64,000 nt of DNA from Burkholderiales bacterium (GTDB lineage: Bacteria > Pseudomonadota > Gammaproteobacteria > Burkholderiales > Nitrosomonadaceae). The position numbers and the translations under genes are program-made. The notes below the pieces were generated by a model. That model was not told the DNA's origin. It saw only the letters and a list, made by a program, of their open reading frames with translations, and ran no database searches. Below are positions 43,181 to 53,324 of this stretch, in pieces. The stretch is from the NCBI GenBank assembly GCA_024235795.1, contig JACKLR010000003.1, forward strand, positions 930,001 through 994,000. Reading direction: 5' to 3'. How positions within the stretch are numbered: position 1 is the first letter of the stretch; every line of letters begins with the position of its first letter.

Positions 43181-43700
43181 ATGCGTGCCAATCAACAAGC
43201 TATTCCGGTAAATCAAACCAGATCCAATACAGGTGATCCCTATGACAACATTGAAACTCGTCCCGATACCAGCGAAGCACAAAAAGAAACTGGCAAAAAT
43301 GCCTATATCGAACTGCTCGAATCTCAAGCTCGATGGGCAGGTGGCGCGATACTGGGTTGTAATTTCCCGAAAGACTTCAAAGAACAAGGTGGAATCACGC
43401 TCTTAAACCGGCAAATCAAATCCGCCCATGAACTTGCCGTAATGGCGCAGATTCTTCGCGATCCGCGCTTTGAAACACTACGCATATTTTATACACGCAG
43501 AAACCGCATCATCCACCACACGGCCATCAGTTCATGATTGCCAGGAAGGTGTATCTGGAAAAAATTAACAGTGCAGATTATCATCTGGGCGATTGGGTTA
43601 ATAATACCCGATTTAAAAGAATACAGGCCGATGGCTACTGCATAATCACTCCTCGGGGAACACCGTCGCATTCCGTAAGGATGAGCGATTTACATCTGTA
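43181..43700 (+). pseudogene. RadC-like JAB-domain gene, decayed
   Basis: The first frame (118 residues, to 43537) reads GGAILGCNFPKDFKEQGGITLLNRQIKSAHELAVMAQILRDPRFETLRIFYTRRNRIIHHTAISS and then hits TGA where SSRLPG is expected. Further pieces continue in other frames: a VYL..., then QADGY and, in a third frame, LLHNHSSG near 43640, which is the JAB metal motif. At least one nonsense change and two shifts are needed, so it is not functional. Such JAB genes often follow ardC/traC in conjugative elements. Confidence 0.7.
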
Positions 43701-43932
43701 AATTAGCATTAAAAACTGCCCATCTGATTTAATTGGTTTTTTATACATTATTTCCGATATTTAAAACGGTAGGAATCTTTACCAGTTTTCAAGATATCAT
43801 GTTGATGTGTAATGCGAGCCAACAATGCAGTGGTTATTCGCGCATTACCAGAAACCTGCAATTTCAGGTTGGAAAATCAAGTAAAACTCCTCTAAATTGC
43901 CTGAAAATAGTGCAGATGACGGAGTTTCATTC

Positions 43933-44910
43933 TTAGTTACCTATGCCTGTCGAGCCACCTGTCTGAACCAGAGCCATCCGCGGAATCCATCGAACGTATA
44001 TAGGCAGAAAACAAAGCTCGATGATCGTTTGCATCAAGATGACCGCTGGAAGTATCGGTACGCCGCCAGGTATAGCGAAGGCAAGTGGCAAGATGACGAG
44101 AGAGTTCCGATACGAAGAGGAAAATGACACGGCACACACGGACGTCGACTCAAGCCGAAATCCACGCGCAATCAAATACCCCATCACAGGAGCTACGATG
44201 GCAAAAGACAGATAGATTGGTACAGCGCGCAAAGCGGAGCTTTGTGCTAATCCGATCTGTGGCGTAACAGAAGCCAGGACAACAAAGAGCACAAGTGCGG
44301 TTGCAGGAACCGGGAGGATGTTGACATAATAGCAGAGCGCATGCCGTGGTCGAAAGAATGTTTGAATCACTCCAGCCAGAATCAGTGGTGCGACGATCAA
44401 CCAACAGAAGGCATGAAGGAAAGGGTCGGGGTCGACGAGTTGCGATACATCACCACTCAATATCAATTGCAGGTAGACGGGCAACAATAATATCTGAAAT
44501 ACAAGGAGAATCGGCGTCATCGCCAAAAGTAGGCGTGCGTTCCCTCGACCGAGATGAGTAAATGTGATCACGTAGTCGATGCAAGGTGTTAGAAGGACGA
44601 ACAGAACCGCTAAGTGAAGCATTGGATCGTTTGGAAGTAATTGCACCAATCCGGCAACAACCACAGGTATGGCGACGAAATTGGTCACGACTAGCGCTCC
44701 AATGAACCGCACGTTGCGCAACGCGACTCCAATCTCAGCGAGCGGTGTTTGCAGGAAGGTCGCAAATAGCATCACGGCCAAAGCGGGATTGATTGCTGTT
44801 TCGATAGATGCCGAGCCGGAAACTATTATACCTAGTAGTGCGCCACTCGCAATGGCCAGGAAATAAATCAAAACTTGGTGCTCTTCAAGTGAGGCTCTTA
44901 CGTTTTTCAT
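43933..44910 (-). CDS. Bile-acid/arsenite-type (SBF/ACR3-like) permease
   Basis: 325 residues from ATG at 44910 (MKNVRASLEEHQVL); a longer in-frame start at 44952 is possible. About ten membrane segments. The pattern AVMLFATFLQTPLAEI, LTPCIDYVITFTHLGRGNARLLLAMTPILLV and SFSSSYRNSLVILPLA fits the BART superfamily group usually labelled arsenic resistance protein. No ArsR or ArsC gene is adjacent, so arsenite export is not shown; organic anion transport is equally possible. Confidence 0.8.
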   Translation of the reverse strand: MKNVRASLEEHQVLIYFLAIASGALLGIIVSGSASIETAINPALAVMLFATFLQTPLAEIGVALRNVRFIGALVVTNFVAIPVVVAGLVQLLPNDPMLHLAVLFVLLTPCIDYVITFTHLGRGNARLLLAMTPILLVFQILLLPVYLQLILSGDVSQLVDPDPFLHAFCWLIVAPLILAGVIQTFFRPRHALCYYVNILPVPATALVLFVVLASVTPQIGLAQSSALRAVPIYLSFAIVAPVMGYLIARGFRLESTSVCAVSFSSSYRNSLVILPLAFAIPGGVPILPAVILMQTIIELCFLPIYVRWIPRMALVQTGGSTGIGN

Positions 44911-45024
44911 TCTGAGAAATACCTTATTATGGTAGAGATCGATAACACTCACACTACACTGTTCCGCAGATTGGGCGAGAAGTAGTCATAGATTTTAATA
45001 AGAGTGTGCGATTCTATCGGAACT

Positions 45025-46305
45025 CACTGCTGTCCCGTTAACTTTTGCTTTCAAAACAATGTTGGTTGATTATCTAGTGGGTAACGATCAATAGGAAGGT
45101 CGCCTCGCAGCAGTGCCATGAGATCGCGCTTTTCAAAAAGATTGAGCTGCAATAATCGTAGTATTTGTTGCATACTGATATGAATTTTTGACTGAAATTT
45201 GATAAACGCGATCAGTAAATAGACACATAATGCGATCCAGATTTGAGTCATAACTGCATTTTTGCTGGTTCCTACAAACGATTTGATTTTAAGGTTCTGT
45301 TTGATCCATTTGAAGAAAAGCTCCACCTGCCAGCTCGCCTTATAGACATCGGCAATGGTTTTGGCCGCCAGTTTGAAATGATTCGTCAGAAAAATATATT
45401 GCTTGCCGGTATCGATATCTCGATAGACGATGCGGCGTAATGGAATCGGACATTTTTTCACGGCATTATTAGCGGTAAACATTATCGTCTGATCGCTGAT
45501 TATTCCTTTGTTTTTCTGTACAGCTTGGTACTCAATCACTTTATAGCAGGCATTTGATTTAAGGCGGGTAACAAAATATATGCCTTTGTTTGTCAACTGG
45601 TTAAACCAAGCGTAATCCATGTAGCCTCTATCCATTGCCATGATACTGCCAGTTGGAAATGCCAGTGTGCGTCCAACTTCAATATCAGTTGCTTTTCCAT
45701 CCGTGTTTACGGCAAATTCAGGCAAATAACCGCTGTGATTGAGGCCGACATGCAATTTGATAGCCCCTTTCGTAGTTCGAAAATCAGTCCAAGGAAAAGC
45801 AGACAGGCACAGATCAATCGTAGAGGCATCCAACGAGTAAAGGGCGTTCTTGAAACAGAACTTGTGGCCAGGCGTCAGATGTTGACAATGGCGCAACAAC
45901 TTTCCAAACAACGCTTCATGCAAGCTATAGGGCTTGTTTTCATTCATGCGCGCAAGGTTCGAGCGTGTTAGCTTTGCGCTGCCAAGATGATACAGACGGT
46001 GTGCCTGCGCATTCACGTTCCCTACGATATCACGCAAACTGATACGGCACAGATAACTGTGCCATCACCATGACTACAAACTGGGACCAACGGGTAGCGG
46101 TACGAAAAGATCGCCCCGCATGATGGTGGTTTGCCAAAGACTCAAATTCATGTCTCGAAACAAATTTTAGAATTTGGGAGAGGATTGTATTACAATGTGC
46201 CACGGCCTGATTCTCCAATCTTATTCAATAAGTTATCGAAAATCCTATTGTAACAATTTTGGCCGAATCGGGCCTCCTCATTTGTCAGTTAGCGGGACAG
46301 CAGTG
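45025..46305 (-). mobile_element. IS4-family element (1,281 bp)
   Basis: Ends are CACTGCTGTCCCGTTAACT and the complement of CACTGCTGTCCCGCTAACT. The flanks ATCGGAACT (45016-45024) and ATCAGAACT (46306-46314) form a 9-bp target duplication with one mismatch, suggesting an older insertion. The transposase is frameshifted. Confidence 0.88.
45051..46218 (-). pseudogene. IS4-family transposase, frameshifted
   Basis: The N-terminal DUF4372-type part starts at 46218 (ILSQILKFVSRHEFESLANHHHAGRSFR...VVMVMAQLS). A single-base change near 46055-46065 moves the continuation RISLRDIVGNVNAQAHRLYHLG to another frame, which runs to 45051 with the catalytic regions YSLDASTIDLCLS, MAMDRGYMDYAWF and YKASWQVELFFKWIKQNL. 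The halves overlap by eight bases. Probably inactive unless rescued by frameshifting. Confidence 0.87.
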
Positions 46306-46357
46306 ATCAGAACTAGTAACTCTCGTTCTTGCAAGTCAAGTGTCAGATCAAGTCTAA

Positions 46358-47988
46358 CCCGAATATTGCATGAAAGAAAGAGGCAATTCCTGTTAAATCT
46401 TTTATAATTCAGTTATCTAAGCTGTATAAAAGAAAGGAATTGCCAATGACAGATTGTACCCAGAGATCGTTTGATTTTCCAGCCGTAAAAAAGCGTGTTG
46501 TTGAAGTGAATTTTGAAGGTGGAGACATCACCTCGGATGGAGGTGTCATGCTGCTGCGCCAGGTCGACCGGTTGATTGGACTGAGTCAGGCTGTAGCAAA
46601 TGTGCTGAAAGACAACCGCAGGCAGGCAAGCTGCAAACATGATGGACTGAGTTTGTTACGGCAGCGGATTTATGGATTGGCTGCCGGTTATGAAGATTTG
46701 AACGATCATCAAAAGCTGCGTCATGATGGTGCAATACAAACAGCGGTAGAGCGAACAGAAACGTTAGCGAGTAGTTCAACGTTGTGCCGCTGGGAGAATC
46801 GTTTCAACAGTCAATCGGCATGGCGTATTCACGAAGTGATGGTTGAACAGTTTATTGCTTCGTTCAACGATGCACCCACAGAATTGATTCTGGATTTTGA
46901 TGCGACCGATGATGCAGTTCACGGAAAACAGGAAGGCCGTTTTTTTCACGGTTACTATGATCACTACTGTTTTTTGCCGCTGTACGTTTTTTGCCGTGAT
47001 CAGTTGCTGGTCAGTTACCTTCGGCCGAGCAAGCATGATGCCGCGCAACACACTTGGGCCATTCTTTCATTGCTGGTGAAGCGGTTAAGGAAAGCCTGGT
47101 CAAAGGTTCATATTATCTTCCGGGGTGATAGTGGCTTTTGCCGCCATCGAATGCTGACCTGGTGTGAGCGTCATGATGTCGGTTACATTGTCGGTATCGC
47201 GCAGAACCAGCGGCTCAACGCCTTGACTGCGCAGTGGCAACAGGAAGCAGAATTGGATTTTGAGTCATTTGGCGAAAAGGTGCGCAGGTTTTACAAACTG
47301 TACTATGCAGCGAAAAGCTGGAGTCGGCACAGAAAAGTCATCGCTAAAATCGAGCACACCGACCAAGGCAGTAATCCACGATACATTGTGACCAATCTGA
47401 CAGGCGAGCCGCAATTCCTCTACGATAAACGTTACTGCGCACGCGGGGACATGGAAAACCGTATCAAAGAACAGCAGCTAGCTTTGTTTGCCGACCGCAC
47501 CAGTTGCCACTACTGGTGGGCCAATCAATTCCGGCTGTTATTGTCTTCCCTCGCTTACATCTTATTGGAAACCATCCGCCGTGTTGCACTGCAAGGCACC
47601 GAACTGGCACGGGCCTATGTGAGTACATTACGCCTGAAATTAATCAAAATCGGCGCCGTCATCTTGCGCAACACACGCCGCATTCGTTTTCTGCTCGCAA
47701 GTCATTGCCCGTACCAGCAACTGTTCTTTCATGTTGCAGCCAGGTTAACCCCTGGATAGAACTTTTCTGCCACTCCAGGCTGATTTTTACCGCGCAAAAT
47801 ACCATGCGTGGGGGATAAACTGCGCCCTCTAATTGAAAAATAACATCATAATTCCAATTTTCTACCCAATACGTTGAAATATTCGCTAAATCTGTAAGTG
47901 TGTTAAGACGAATGAAATCCAATTCCACAATTCGGCATCAAAATTTAAGAAAATTAACCGGCTGTCTTAGGCTCGTGCAATATTCGGG
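46358..47988 (+). mobile_element. IS1380-family element, copy B (intact, 1,631 bp)
   Basis: Ends CCCGAATATTGCATGA at the left and the complement of GCCCGAATATTGCACGA at the right. The 4-bp duplication CTAA (46354-46357, 47989-47992) is normal for the family. It contains one intact transposase gene. The truncated copy at 13409-14220 is its close relative. Confidence 0.93.
46446..47759 (+). CDS. IS1380-family transposase (intact)
   Basis: 437 residues from ATG at 46446, preceded by AAAGGAAT. It carries EVNFEGGDITSDGGVMLLRQ, the catalytic regions LDFDATDDAVHGKQEG and IIFRGDSGFCRHRML, and RGDMENRIKEQQLALFADRTSCHYWWANQFRLLLSSLAY with the final Glu. Full length for IS1380. Confidence 0.95.
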   Translation: MTDCTQRSFDFPAVKKRVVEVNFEGGDITSDGGVMLLRQVDRLIGLSQAVANVLKDNRRQASCKHDGLSLLRQRIYGLAAGYEDLNDHQKLRHDGAIQTAVERTETLASSSTLCRWENRFNSQSAWRIHEVMVEQFIASFNDAPTELILDFDATDDAVHGKQEGRFFHGYYDHYCFLPLYVFCRDQLLVSYLRPSKHDAAQHTWAILSLLVKRLRKAWSKVHIIFRGDSGFCRHRMLTWCERHDVGYIVGIAQNQRLNALTAQWQQEAELDFESFGEKVRRFYKLYYAAKSWSRHRKVIAKIEHTDQGSNPRYIVTNLTGEPQFLYDKRYCARGDMENRIKEQQLALFADRTSCHYWWANQFRLLLSSLAYILLETIRRVALQGTELARAYVSTLRLKLIKIGAVILRNTRRIRFLLASHCPYQQLFFHVAARLTPG

Positions 47989-48029
47989 CTAAACTAAAAT
48001 ACTTCATGATGTCCGATCACTTCTTTACA

Positions 48030-48330
48030 TAGAAAACACATAGCTGTTAACACCAAGCGACTTTTTCGTATCTTAATTACCAAGCGATTCTGTCGTAATC
48101 GCTAATTACCAAGGGAAACTGTCGGTCTCTTTTTTACATGTTTGTTAGTGTTCTTTTTTTGAATACTGGAGGCATGTTGAGGATGATTGTGATGGATTCT
48201 AAAGCTCAACTCACCGTTGAAATAATTGCTAAAATTGTTGAAGGCAGAATAACAATTGCTAATGGTGCTAAATTACTCAGTAAGTGTCAACGCATAGCAT
48301 ATATTTGCCTATCCAAAATGAATGCATAAA
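48030..48330 (+). pseudogene. Left end and N-terminus of a lost ISNCY-like element
   Basis: Three direct repeats of a TTAATTACCAAGCGA-type unit (near 48050, 48080 and 48105) look like transposase-binding sites at an IS end. They are followed by a frame that begins MDSKAQLTVEIIAKIVEGRITIANGAKLLSKCQR near 48192, which resembles the helix-turn-helix start of integrase-type transposases. The frame ends after about 50 codons and no catalytic part remains. The rest of 47989-48450 contains only a terminator. Confidence 0.5.
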
Positions 48331-48388
48331 CATATGCATCGTGCCCAGTCGTAGCTAAAAAAGTCCCAAATCAGATTCAGCGTGAAAC

Positions 48389-48417
48389 AAAAAAAGCCCC
48401 CAATCTGAAGGCTTTTG
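48389..48417 (-). terminator. Rho-independent terminator of the PD40-protein gene
   Basis: On the minus strand AAAAGCC pairs with GGCTTTT around an 11-12-base loop and is followed by seven T residues. It lies about 35 bases after the stop of the PD40 gene and would also mark the end of the preceding minus-strand gene series. Confidence 0.72.
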
Positions 48418-48450
48418 ATGATATTTTAAACTCGGTATTGGATAACGATA

Positions 48451-49515
48451 TCAGTCTACGGGCGTTACTGTCTTGCTGTTAAGTAGCAAATTTGGCGGTG
48501 GGCCGATCGGCTCAAAGTTTCTTAATAGCGGAACATCGTCCTTGTAAATCCAGCGAATATCCATATCGTAAGTACCGTACGGACCCCAACTGCCGGTAAA
48601 TTTCTTGCCATCCGGAGTAAATGTCCAACACATATCCTCGCCACCTGTATTGATGGTGTCGCCAAGGTTTGTCGGTTCCTGCCATTCGCCATTTTCATCT
48701 TGATGCGAAATCCACATATCATGTCCGCCTCGGGAACCTAGATCAGTCCGCATACTGGTAATGACCAAACTCTTGCCATCCTTCGATAATCCGGTCCAGT
48801 GCATATGATCCCGTTGAGGGGAGTTGATTTTCGTGCCTAAACTTACGGGCTTTTGCCATACACCATCTTTTTTTTCAACTTTCCAGATATCGCTGTCCTC
48901 CGTTACACCCGGTTGATTATAATTAAAGTAAATCAAACTGTCGGAGACAATTATCGGACAATGCTCTTCCCCGGTCGACGTGTTGATGTTTGGTAGTTCC
49001 GGCACATCATTCCAGTTTTTAGCGGACTGCCAGATACCATCGACTTTCTGAACCACGTAGAGATCGCCTGACAGAATATTACCTGGTTCATATCGCGTGA
49101 AATAAATAACATTGCCGTCATCCGAAAAACTCGGTTCCAATTCCCAGGCAGAAGTATTGATGTTCGGTCCTACAGTCGGATCAATGCCCGGCCCCAGATG
49201 AATTGGTGGTTGCCAGGTATCGTTTTCATAGTGGGACATCCAGATATCAAAGTTATAAGGATTGCCGGGCGACTCGATACTGCCTTCCCGGGTAGATACA
49301 AAAATGGCTGTCTTACCGTCCGAACTGTAGGTGATTTCGAGTTCTGCGCCGGGCGAGTTAATCGGTTCTCCCATACTTTGTGTGACACGCGGCGCCTCTG
49401 TAACTGCTCCAGCGCTTGATCCGTGCATACCCGGCATTGCGTAAGAGACGTTATTGATCAGAATAGCTACTAGTGCAACAAAGCTTATTTCCAAAAAAAT
49501 AAGTTTATCTTTCAT
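48451..49515 (-). CDS. Exported PD40/TolB-like beta-propeller protein
   Basis: 354 residues with a signal peptide (hydrophobic 5-24, likely cut after SYA near 26). The mature protein has repeated blades of the type SSDGKTAIFVSTREG, FDIWMSHYENDTWQPP, FSDDGNVIYFTRYE, DLYVV and DIWKVEKKDGVWQKP, which define PD40/WD40-like repeats. Likely a six-bladed periplasmic or extracellular propeller. No catalytic motif; perhaps a binding protein. It is last in the minus-strand series and has its own terminator. Confidence 0.82.
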   Translation of the reverse strand: MKDKLIFLEISFVALVAILINNVSYAMPGMHGSSAGAVTEAPRVTQSMGEPINSPGAELEITYSSDGKTAIFVSTREGSIESPGNPYNFDIWMSHYENDTWQPPIHLGPGIDPTVGPNINTSAWELEPSFSDDGNVIYFTRYEPGNILSGDLYVVQKVDGIWQSAKNWNDVPELPNINTSTGEEHCPIIVSDSLIYFNYNQPGVTEDSDIWKVEKKDGVWQKPVSLGTKINSPQRDHMHWTGLSKDGKSLVITSMRTDLGSRGGHDMWISHQDENGEWQEPTNLGDTINTGGEDMCWTFTPDGKKFTGSWGPYGTYDMDIRWIYKDDVPLLRNFEPIGPPPNLLLNSKTVTPVD

Positions 49516-49743
49516 ATCAATTTTCCTTTTTTGATAAATACAGTTTACTTACCATTACTTCTGACGACGTTAATCATATTGCTTGATTTGCAATTGAAAT
49601 TCGTGATGCATTGACTATTCTTACGATATTTAATGCAACAGTGCAGTTTCAAGCGCAGTTTAAAGTAGACACGAGTACATTATGGATTCATACCGTCATA
49701 ACATATCGCCATAATCAAATTAATGTTCTCGAGAATATTTTTC

Positions 49744-50538
49744 CTATGTTTTTTCCGCTTCAAATAATATTGCTTGCATCGGATAGCGAGTAGGGTTTGA
49801 TCCATATTTTTTTATTAAGGCTTCTGCAAATGTTTCGACTATCTTCTCAGGATCAGTGCCGCCACGCTCTCTTATTTCAAAGATGACAGGACTGAATATC
49901 AATCCACGCGCGAAGGCCAAAACGTCCGGAATTTCGTGTTCTCGTTGCTGAATGGAAATCACTATACGTTCAAAGCCTGAACGAATGAGCATCTCTTTGA
50001 TAGGGTCGATTTCATGACAGGACACGGGATCAAACAGGAATTTGGGCGTGTCCGACGGAAAGAATTGTTTGAGAACTTCAAAACTTAAACTGGCAAATGG
50101 ATTATAATGTTCCGAATCCCAGACATTAAACAGGTAGCGTCCCCCATGTCTTAACGTTCGATACGTTTCACGAAAAGCTGATGCTTTATCAAAGAACATC
50201 ACCCCAAACTGACAGACGATTGCATCGAACATTTCATCTTTAAATGGTAGCTCAGTAGCGTCAGCGTTTTGAAATGTTACCTGCTCATGAGGATGGAATT
50301 TTTTCCGAGCAACATCCAACATGGATTCACTAATATCGATTGCAGTCAATTGTGTGTCCTGGGCGAGGACATTACGTAATTTACGAGTCACTATACCCGT
50401 ACCAGCAGCAACTTCGAGTACATCTCGGAGTGCTCTTTCTGCGGTACGCCGTGCAATTTCATATCCATAGTGTTCGAACAAAACTGGACCAATATTTTGA
50501 TCATAAGGAATTGCGACATCACCAACATAGCCAGCCAT
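49744..50538 (-). CDS. Class I SAM-dependent methyltransferase
   Basis: 264 residues. Motif I is VLEVAAGTGIVTRKL (residues 40-54), followed by TAIDISESMLDVARKK, NADATELPFKDEMFDAIVCQFGVMFF (motif II region) and LRHGGRYLFNVWD. This is the Methyltransf_11 type with a free C-terminal substrate lid. The substrate cannot be read from sequence. It lies in the same direction as the TetR-FMO-OsmC genes, about 110 bases after the membrane protein gene. Confidence 0.88.
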   Translation of the reverse strand: MAGYVGDVAIPYDQNIGPVLFEHYGYEIARRTAERALRDVLEVAAGTGIVTRKLRNVLAQDTQLTAIDISESMLDVARKKFHPHEQVTFQNADATELPFKDEMFDAIVCQFGVMFFDKASAFRETYRTLRHGGRYLFNVWDSEHYNPFASLSFEVLKQFFPSDTPKFLFDPVSCHEIDPIKEMLIRSGFERIVISIQQREHEIPDVLAFARGLIFSPVIFEIRERGGTDPEKIVETFAEALIKKYGSNPTRYPMQAILFEAEKT

Positions 50539-50645
50539 TGAATTCTCCAGTAAATTTTAATTACAAAGATAAAAACCAGATTTGATTATCTATCTGGGTT
50601 CAATTATCAATATCTAAATAGCGCGATATGTTATTACTAGAAAAA

Positions 50646-51278
50646 TTAATCGAGTATTCGTCTGAGGTTATAGAAAAATGCCGCTACTGCGCCCAGCAAA
50701 AGCAAAGGCCAGAACTGAACGAAAGGCTCATACCATTTCGTGCCGACCGTAATCGGGATTTCCAGCATGAAATCAGTTCGGTGTTCGTCTACCCCTGTGA
50801 GACGTATGAAATATTCCCCTAGTTCATTGATGTGGATGTCCTGATAAATAATGCCGGATTGATAATTTTGGGCGGGAATCGACAGCAGTTCCTGCTCTGA
50901 CACTCCATCGGTTTCCTTAAACAGGCTGAGTGCTACATGTTGTTCGCGCATAGATATGGGATGCAGCAGATCTATTGTAATACTAAGCAGGCCCGGACTT
51001 GGCACCTTGCCACACAGAACGGGAACGGACATCGCGCTCAGCGCATCAGTCGGTATCTCGTAATCATGGGGAATAAAATAAGCTGAATAGCCGATCAACA
51101 ATGTATCGGATGCGATCGTACAGGTACCACCACGAAAACCCTTGGGATAAGTTTCTGACATATCCCCTTGGGAACTTACGTGAAACTGCATACCAATTAC
51201 AACGATACTCATTAACATTACCATAATAATTAAGAGGCGTTGTCTATGTACCGAGAAATTCTGCCAGATTTTGGTCAT
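50646..51278 (-). CDS. Small membrane protein with periplasmic domain
   Basis: 210 residues, ribosome site AGGGAG before ATG 51278. It has one N-terminal membrane segment (LLIIMVMLMSIVVIGMQ, 15-31), a periplasmic beta-rich middle and a C-terminal membrane segment (FVQFWPLLLLGAVAAFFYNL, about 187-206) ending in an arginine-rich tail. I do not recognise the family. An imperfect palindrome, AAGGT CGACAT ACCTT, lies about 35-45 bases upstream (51311-51330 region) and could be a regulatory site. Confidence 0.7.
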   Translation of the reverse strand: MTKIWQNFSVHRQRLLIIMVMLMSIVVIGMQFHVSSQGDMSETYPKGFRGGTCTIASDTLLIGYSAYFIPHDYEIPTDALSAMSVPVLCGKVPSPGLLSITIDLLHPISMREQHVALSLFKETDGVSEQELLSIPAQNYQSGIIYQDIHINELGEYFIRLTGVDEHRTDFMLEIPITVGTKWYEPFVQFWPLLLLGAVAAFFYNLRRILD

Positions 51279-51376
51279 TTTTACTCCCTTGAATTATTCC
51301 AAATAATCATAAGGTCGACATACCTTGTCAATCTTGTTTGCCTTCACTTCTGTATTTTTGCTATAAAAATACAGAT

Positions 51377-51946
51377 TCATTTTGTATTGTTCAGAATATC
51401 CTCTGCAGCCATGCGGCCTATGCGCGCAATGTCGCTATTTCCGGTAACCATCGCCGTCACGATGGCGCCATCGATCAGCAGATTTAGCTTTTCCGTTACC
51501 GTCTGCGGATCCTCCACACCACATTCCGCAACCATTGTCTGAAATCTGGCGCTGATTTTCTCCCTATAGCTATTGGCAACTTCTTGTACCCAGCCATTGC
51601 TCTTTTCATGTTCAGCCACAGCATTGATAAATACACAACCATAGAAATCTTCACTGTCGAACCAGTCTCGCATCAAGTCGAACAGTGCCAGAATACGGTC
51701 GACCGAAGAACACTTCATTGCTGGAAGCTCAGAATCGAACCAGCGGAACCATATCTCTGCTTCCGCCTCAAATACGGCCTTTAGCAAATTTTCCTTCGAA
51801 CCGTAGTGGGTATAGAGGCTACGCCGGGAAACTCCTGATTCTTCGATGATTTTGGCAATCCCCGTGGCATGAATGCCCATGCGGCAAAACAAACGGCGCG
51901 CCGTCAGCAGTATTTTTTCCTCTACAGAAATCTTTTCAGACACCAT
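51377..51946 (-). CDS. TetR/AcrR-family regulator
   Basis: 189 residues from ATG at 51946 (MVSEKISVEEKILL); the longer reading from 51997 adds 17 unlikely residues. The N-terminal DNA-binding domain reads ILLTARRLFCRMGIHATGIAKIIEESGVSRRSLYTHYGSKENLLKAVFE. The C-terminal half is the ligand domain of a TetR_C subgroup (DFYGCVFINAVAEH). It follows the flavin monooxygenase gene and is the natural candidate to control the osmC-FMO unit. Confidence 0.92.
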   Translation of the reverse strand: MVSEKISVEEKILLTARRLFCRMGIHATGIAKIIEESGVSRRSLYTHYGSKENLLKAVFEAEAEIWFRWFDSELPAMKCSSVDRILALFDLMRDWFDSEDFYGCVFINAVAEHEKSNGWVQEVANSYREKISARFQTMVAECGVEDPQTVTEKLNLLIDGAIVTAMVTGNSDIARIGRMAAEDILNNTK

Positions 51947-52047
51947 TTTTAAGCTAATCGAGCATAATAATATTGGTTTCCAAACTAATAGAACCATGAA
52001 TTCTTAACCATTGAAGTAAGTGATTCACTTCAAATCCAATTGTCACC

Positions 52048-53232
52048 CTACTTCACTCCTAGTTGCCTCCTGATCTTTCTGGCAATTCTGCCAGCTTCGA
52101 TACGAATTTCCCGCAATTGCCCACTAAGAGGGTTGATTTGACCTATAAAATAAAGGCGAGGCGCTTCTTTAAATTCCTGATCACCGGAAATTTTGGACCT
52201 GCCCCTCTCGTCAACAATTCCATGTATCTGAACAAGTTCACGGATTCCGGTATGAAAACCGGTTCCAGCAACAATCACATCTGGCTCCAGCGTCGTCATG
52301 GTATTATCATTGTTCCGTGCTGCTCTAACGGTGTTCAGAACATGTACTGTTCGCCCTGAAATTTTCTGTATCGATCCGACAATTTTGATCCGGCCAGCAC
52401 GGATATCATCTGCGAAAGGCCCGTATAAAATCGGTACTACGTTATTTATAGCGTATTGCTTAGTAAGGGACATGACCGGATAGGGTAAGCCATACGGTGT
52501 CAAATCACCTACCATCCAGCGTTGCAGGAAATTCAACAAAGTGTCTACCAGTCTATCCGGTAAATATCTTAACCATATTCCTATCCCTACGATCGGAATA
52601 CCACAAATACTTTTGGGTAGAAGGTATGGAGCTGTTCTAACAGACATTGTTACCGAACTTGCGTGTTCAGTCAGCCTACTGGCAATTTCAGCCGCGGAAT
52701 TGCCGCTACCGATTACTAGCACACGCTTTCCTGCATAGTCCTGCGCCCGTTTGAATTTTGAAGAATGAATGATTTTTCCTGGAAAGGTTTCTTTCCCTAT
52801 CCATTCGGGAATCACCGGAATGCGACAAGTGCCAATCGCCATAACAATTGCACGTGACTCAAATTGCCGATTATCATCGCTGGTGACCAGCCAGATATCA
52901 TGGCTACGATCATAGTCGACTCTATCGATTTTAATTCCAGTCTGTACGGTAAAACCACCTCGGGCAGGAAAAGTTTCGAGTAGATGCACGACCTCTTCGC
53001 GCGTAGGCCATGCTCCGGCAGACCGCGGAAATTTACTGCCAGGTAATCCCGAAAAGAAACGGCCCGTGTTGAGGCGCAGACCATCATAATGATTGCGCCA
53101 GACATCACCTACAGCGGGAGTGCGTTCCAATACCAAGGGCGTTAGCCCCACTTTTGTCAATTCATATGCCGCCGATAATCCTGCCGGACCTGCACCGATT
53201 ACTGTCACATCATAAGCATTGCTGATTTTCAT
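52048..53232 (-). CDS. Flavin-containing monooxygenase / FAD-NAD(P) oxidoreductase
   Basis: 394 residues. FAD site DVTVIGAGPAGLSAAYEL (8-25), the FMO-type motif FPGKIIHSSKF, and a second Rossmann motif for NADPH, VLVIGSGNSAAEIASRL. A late VIVAGTGFHTG matches the conserved ATG region. Related enzymes oxygenate sulfur or nitrogen nucleophiles or reduce disulfides. The substrate is unknown; the OsmC and carbonic-anhydrase neighbours suggest sulfur or electrophile chemistry, but this is inference. Confidence 0.87.
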   Translation of the reverse strand: MKISNAYDVTVIGAGPAGLSAAYELTKVGLTPLVLERTPAVGDVWRNHYDGLRLNTGRFFSGLPGSKFPRSAGAWPTREEVVHLLETFPARGGFTVQTGIKIDRVDYDRSHDIWLVTSDDNRQFESRAIVMAIGTCRIPVIPEWIGKETFPGKIIHSSKFKRAQDYAGKRVLVIGSGNSAAEIASRLTEHASSVTMSVRTAPYLLPKSICGIPIVGIGIWLRYLPDRLVDTLLNFLQRWMVGDLTPYGLPYPVMSLTKQYAINNVVPILYGPFADDIRAGRIKIVGSIQKISGRTVHVLNTVRAARNNDNTMTTLEPDVIVAGTGFHTGIRELVQIHGIVDERGRSKISGDQEFKEAPRLYFIGQINPLSGQLREIRIEAGRIARKIRRQLGVK

Positions 53233-53324
53233 TTTTTCCTTTCACATCTTCGATCAGGGGCACTAATTGATTTATATGTTCTGAAGGATTGCCCTAATTA
53301 ATAATAGATTCCCTGTTATGAAGA

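Noticed and set aside
43933..44910. Firm call as an arsenite exporter
   Set aside because: No arsR, arsC or metal-binding neighbour is present, and the superfamily also carries organic anions.
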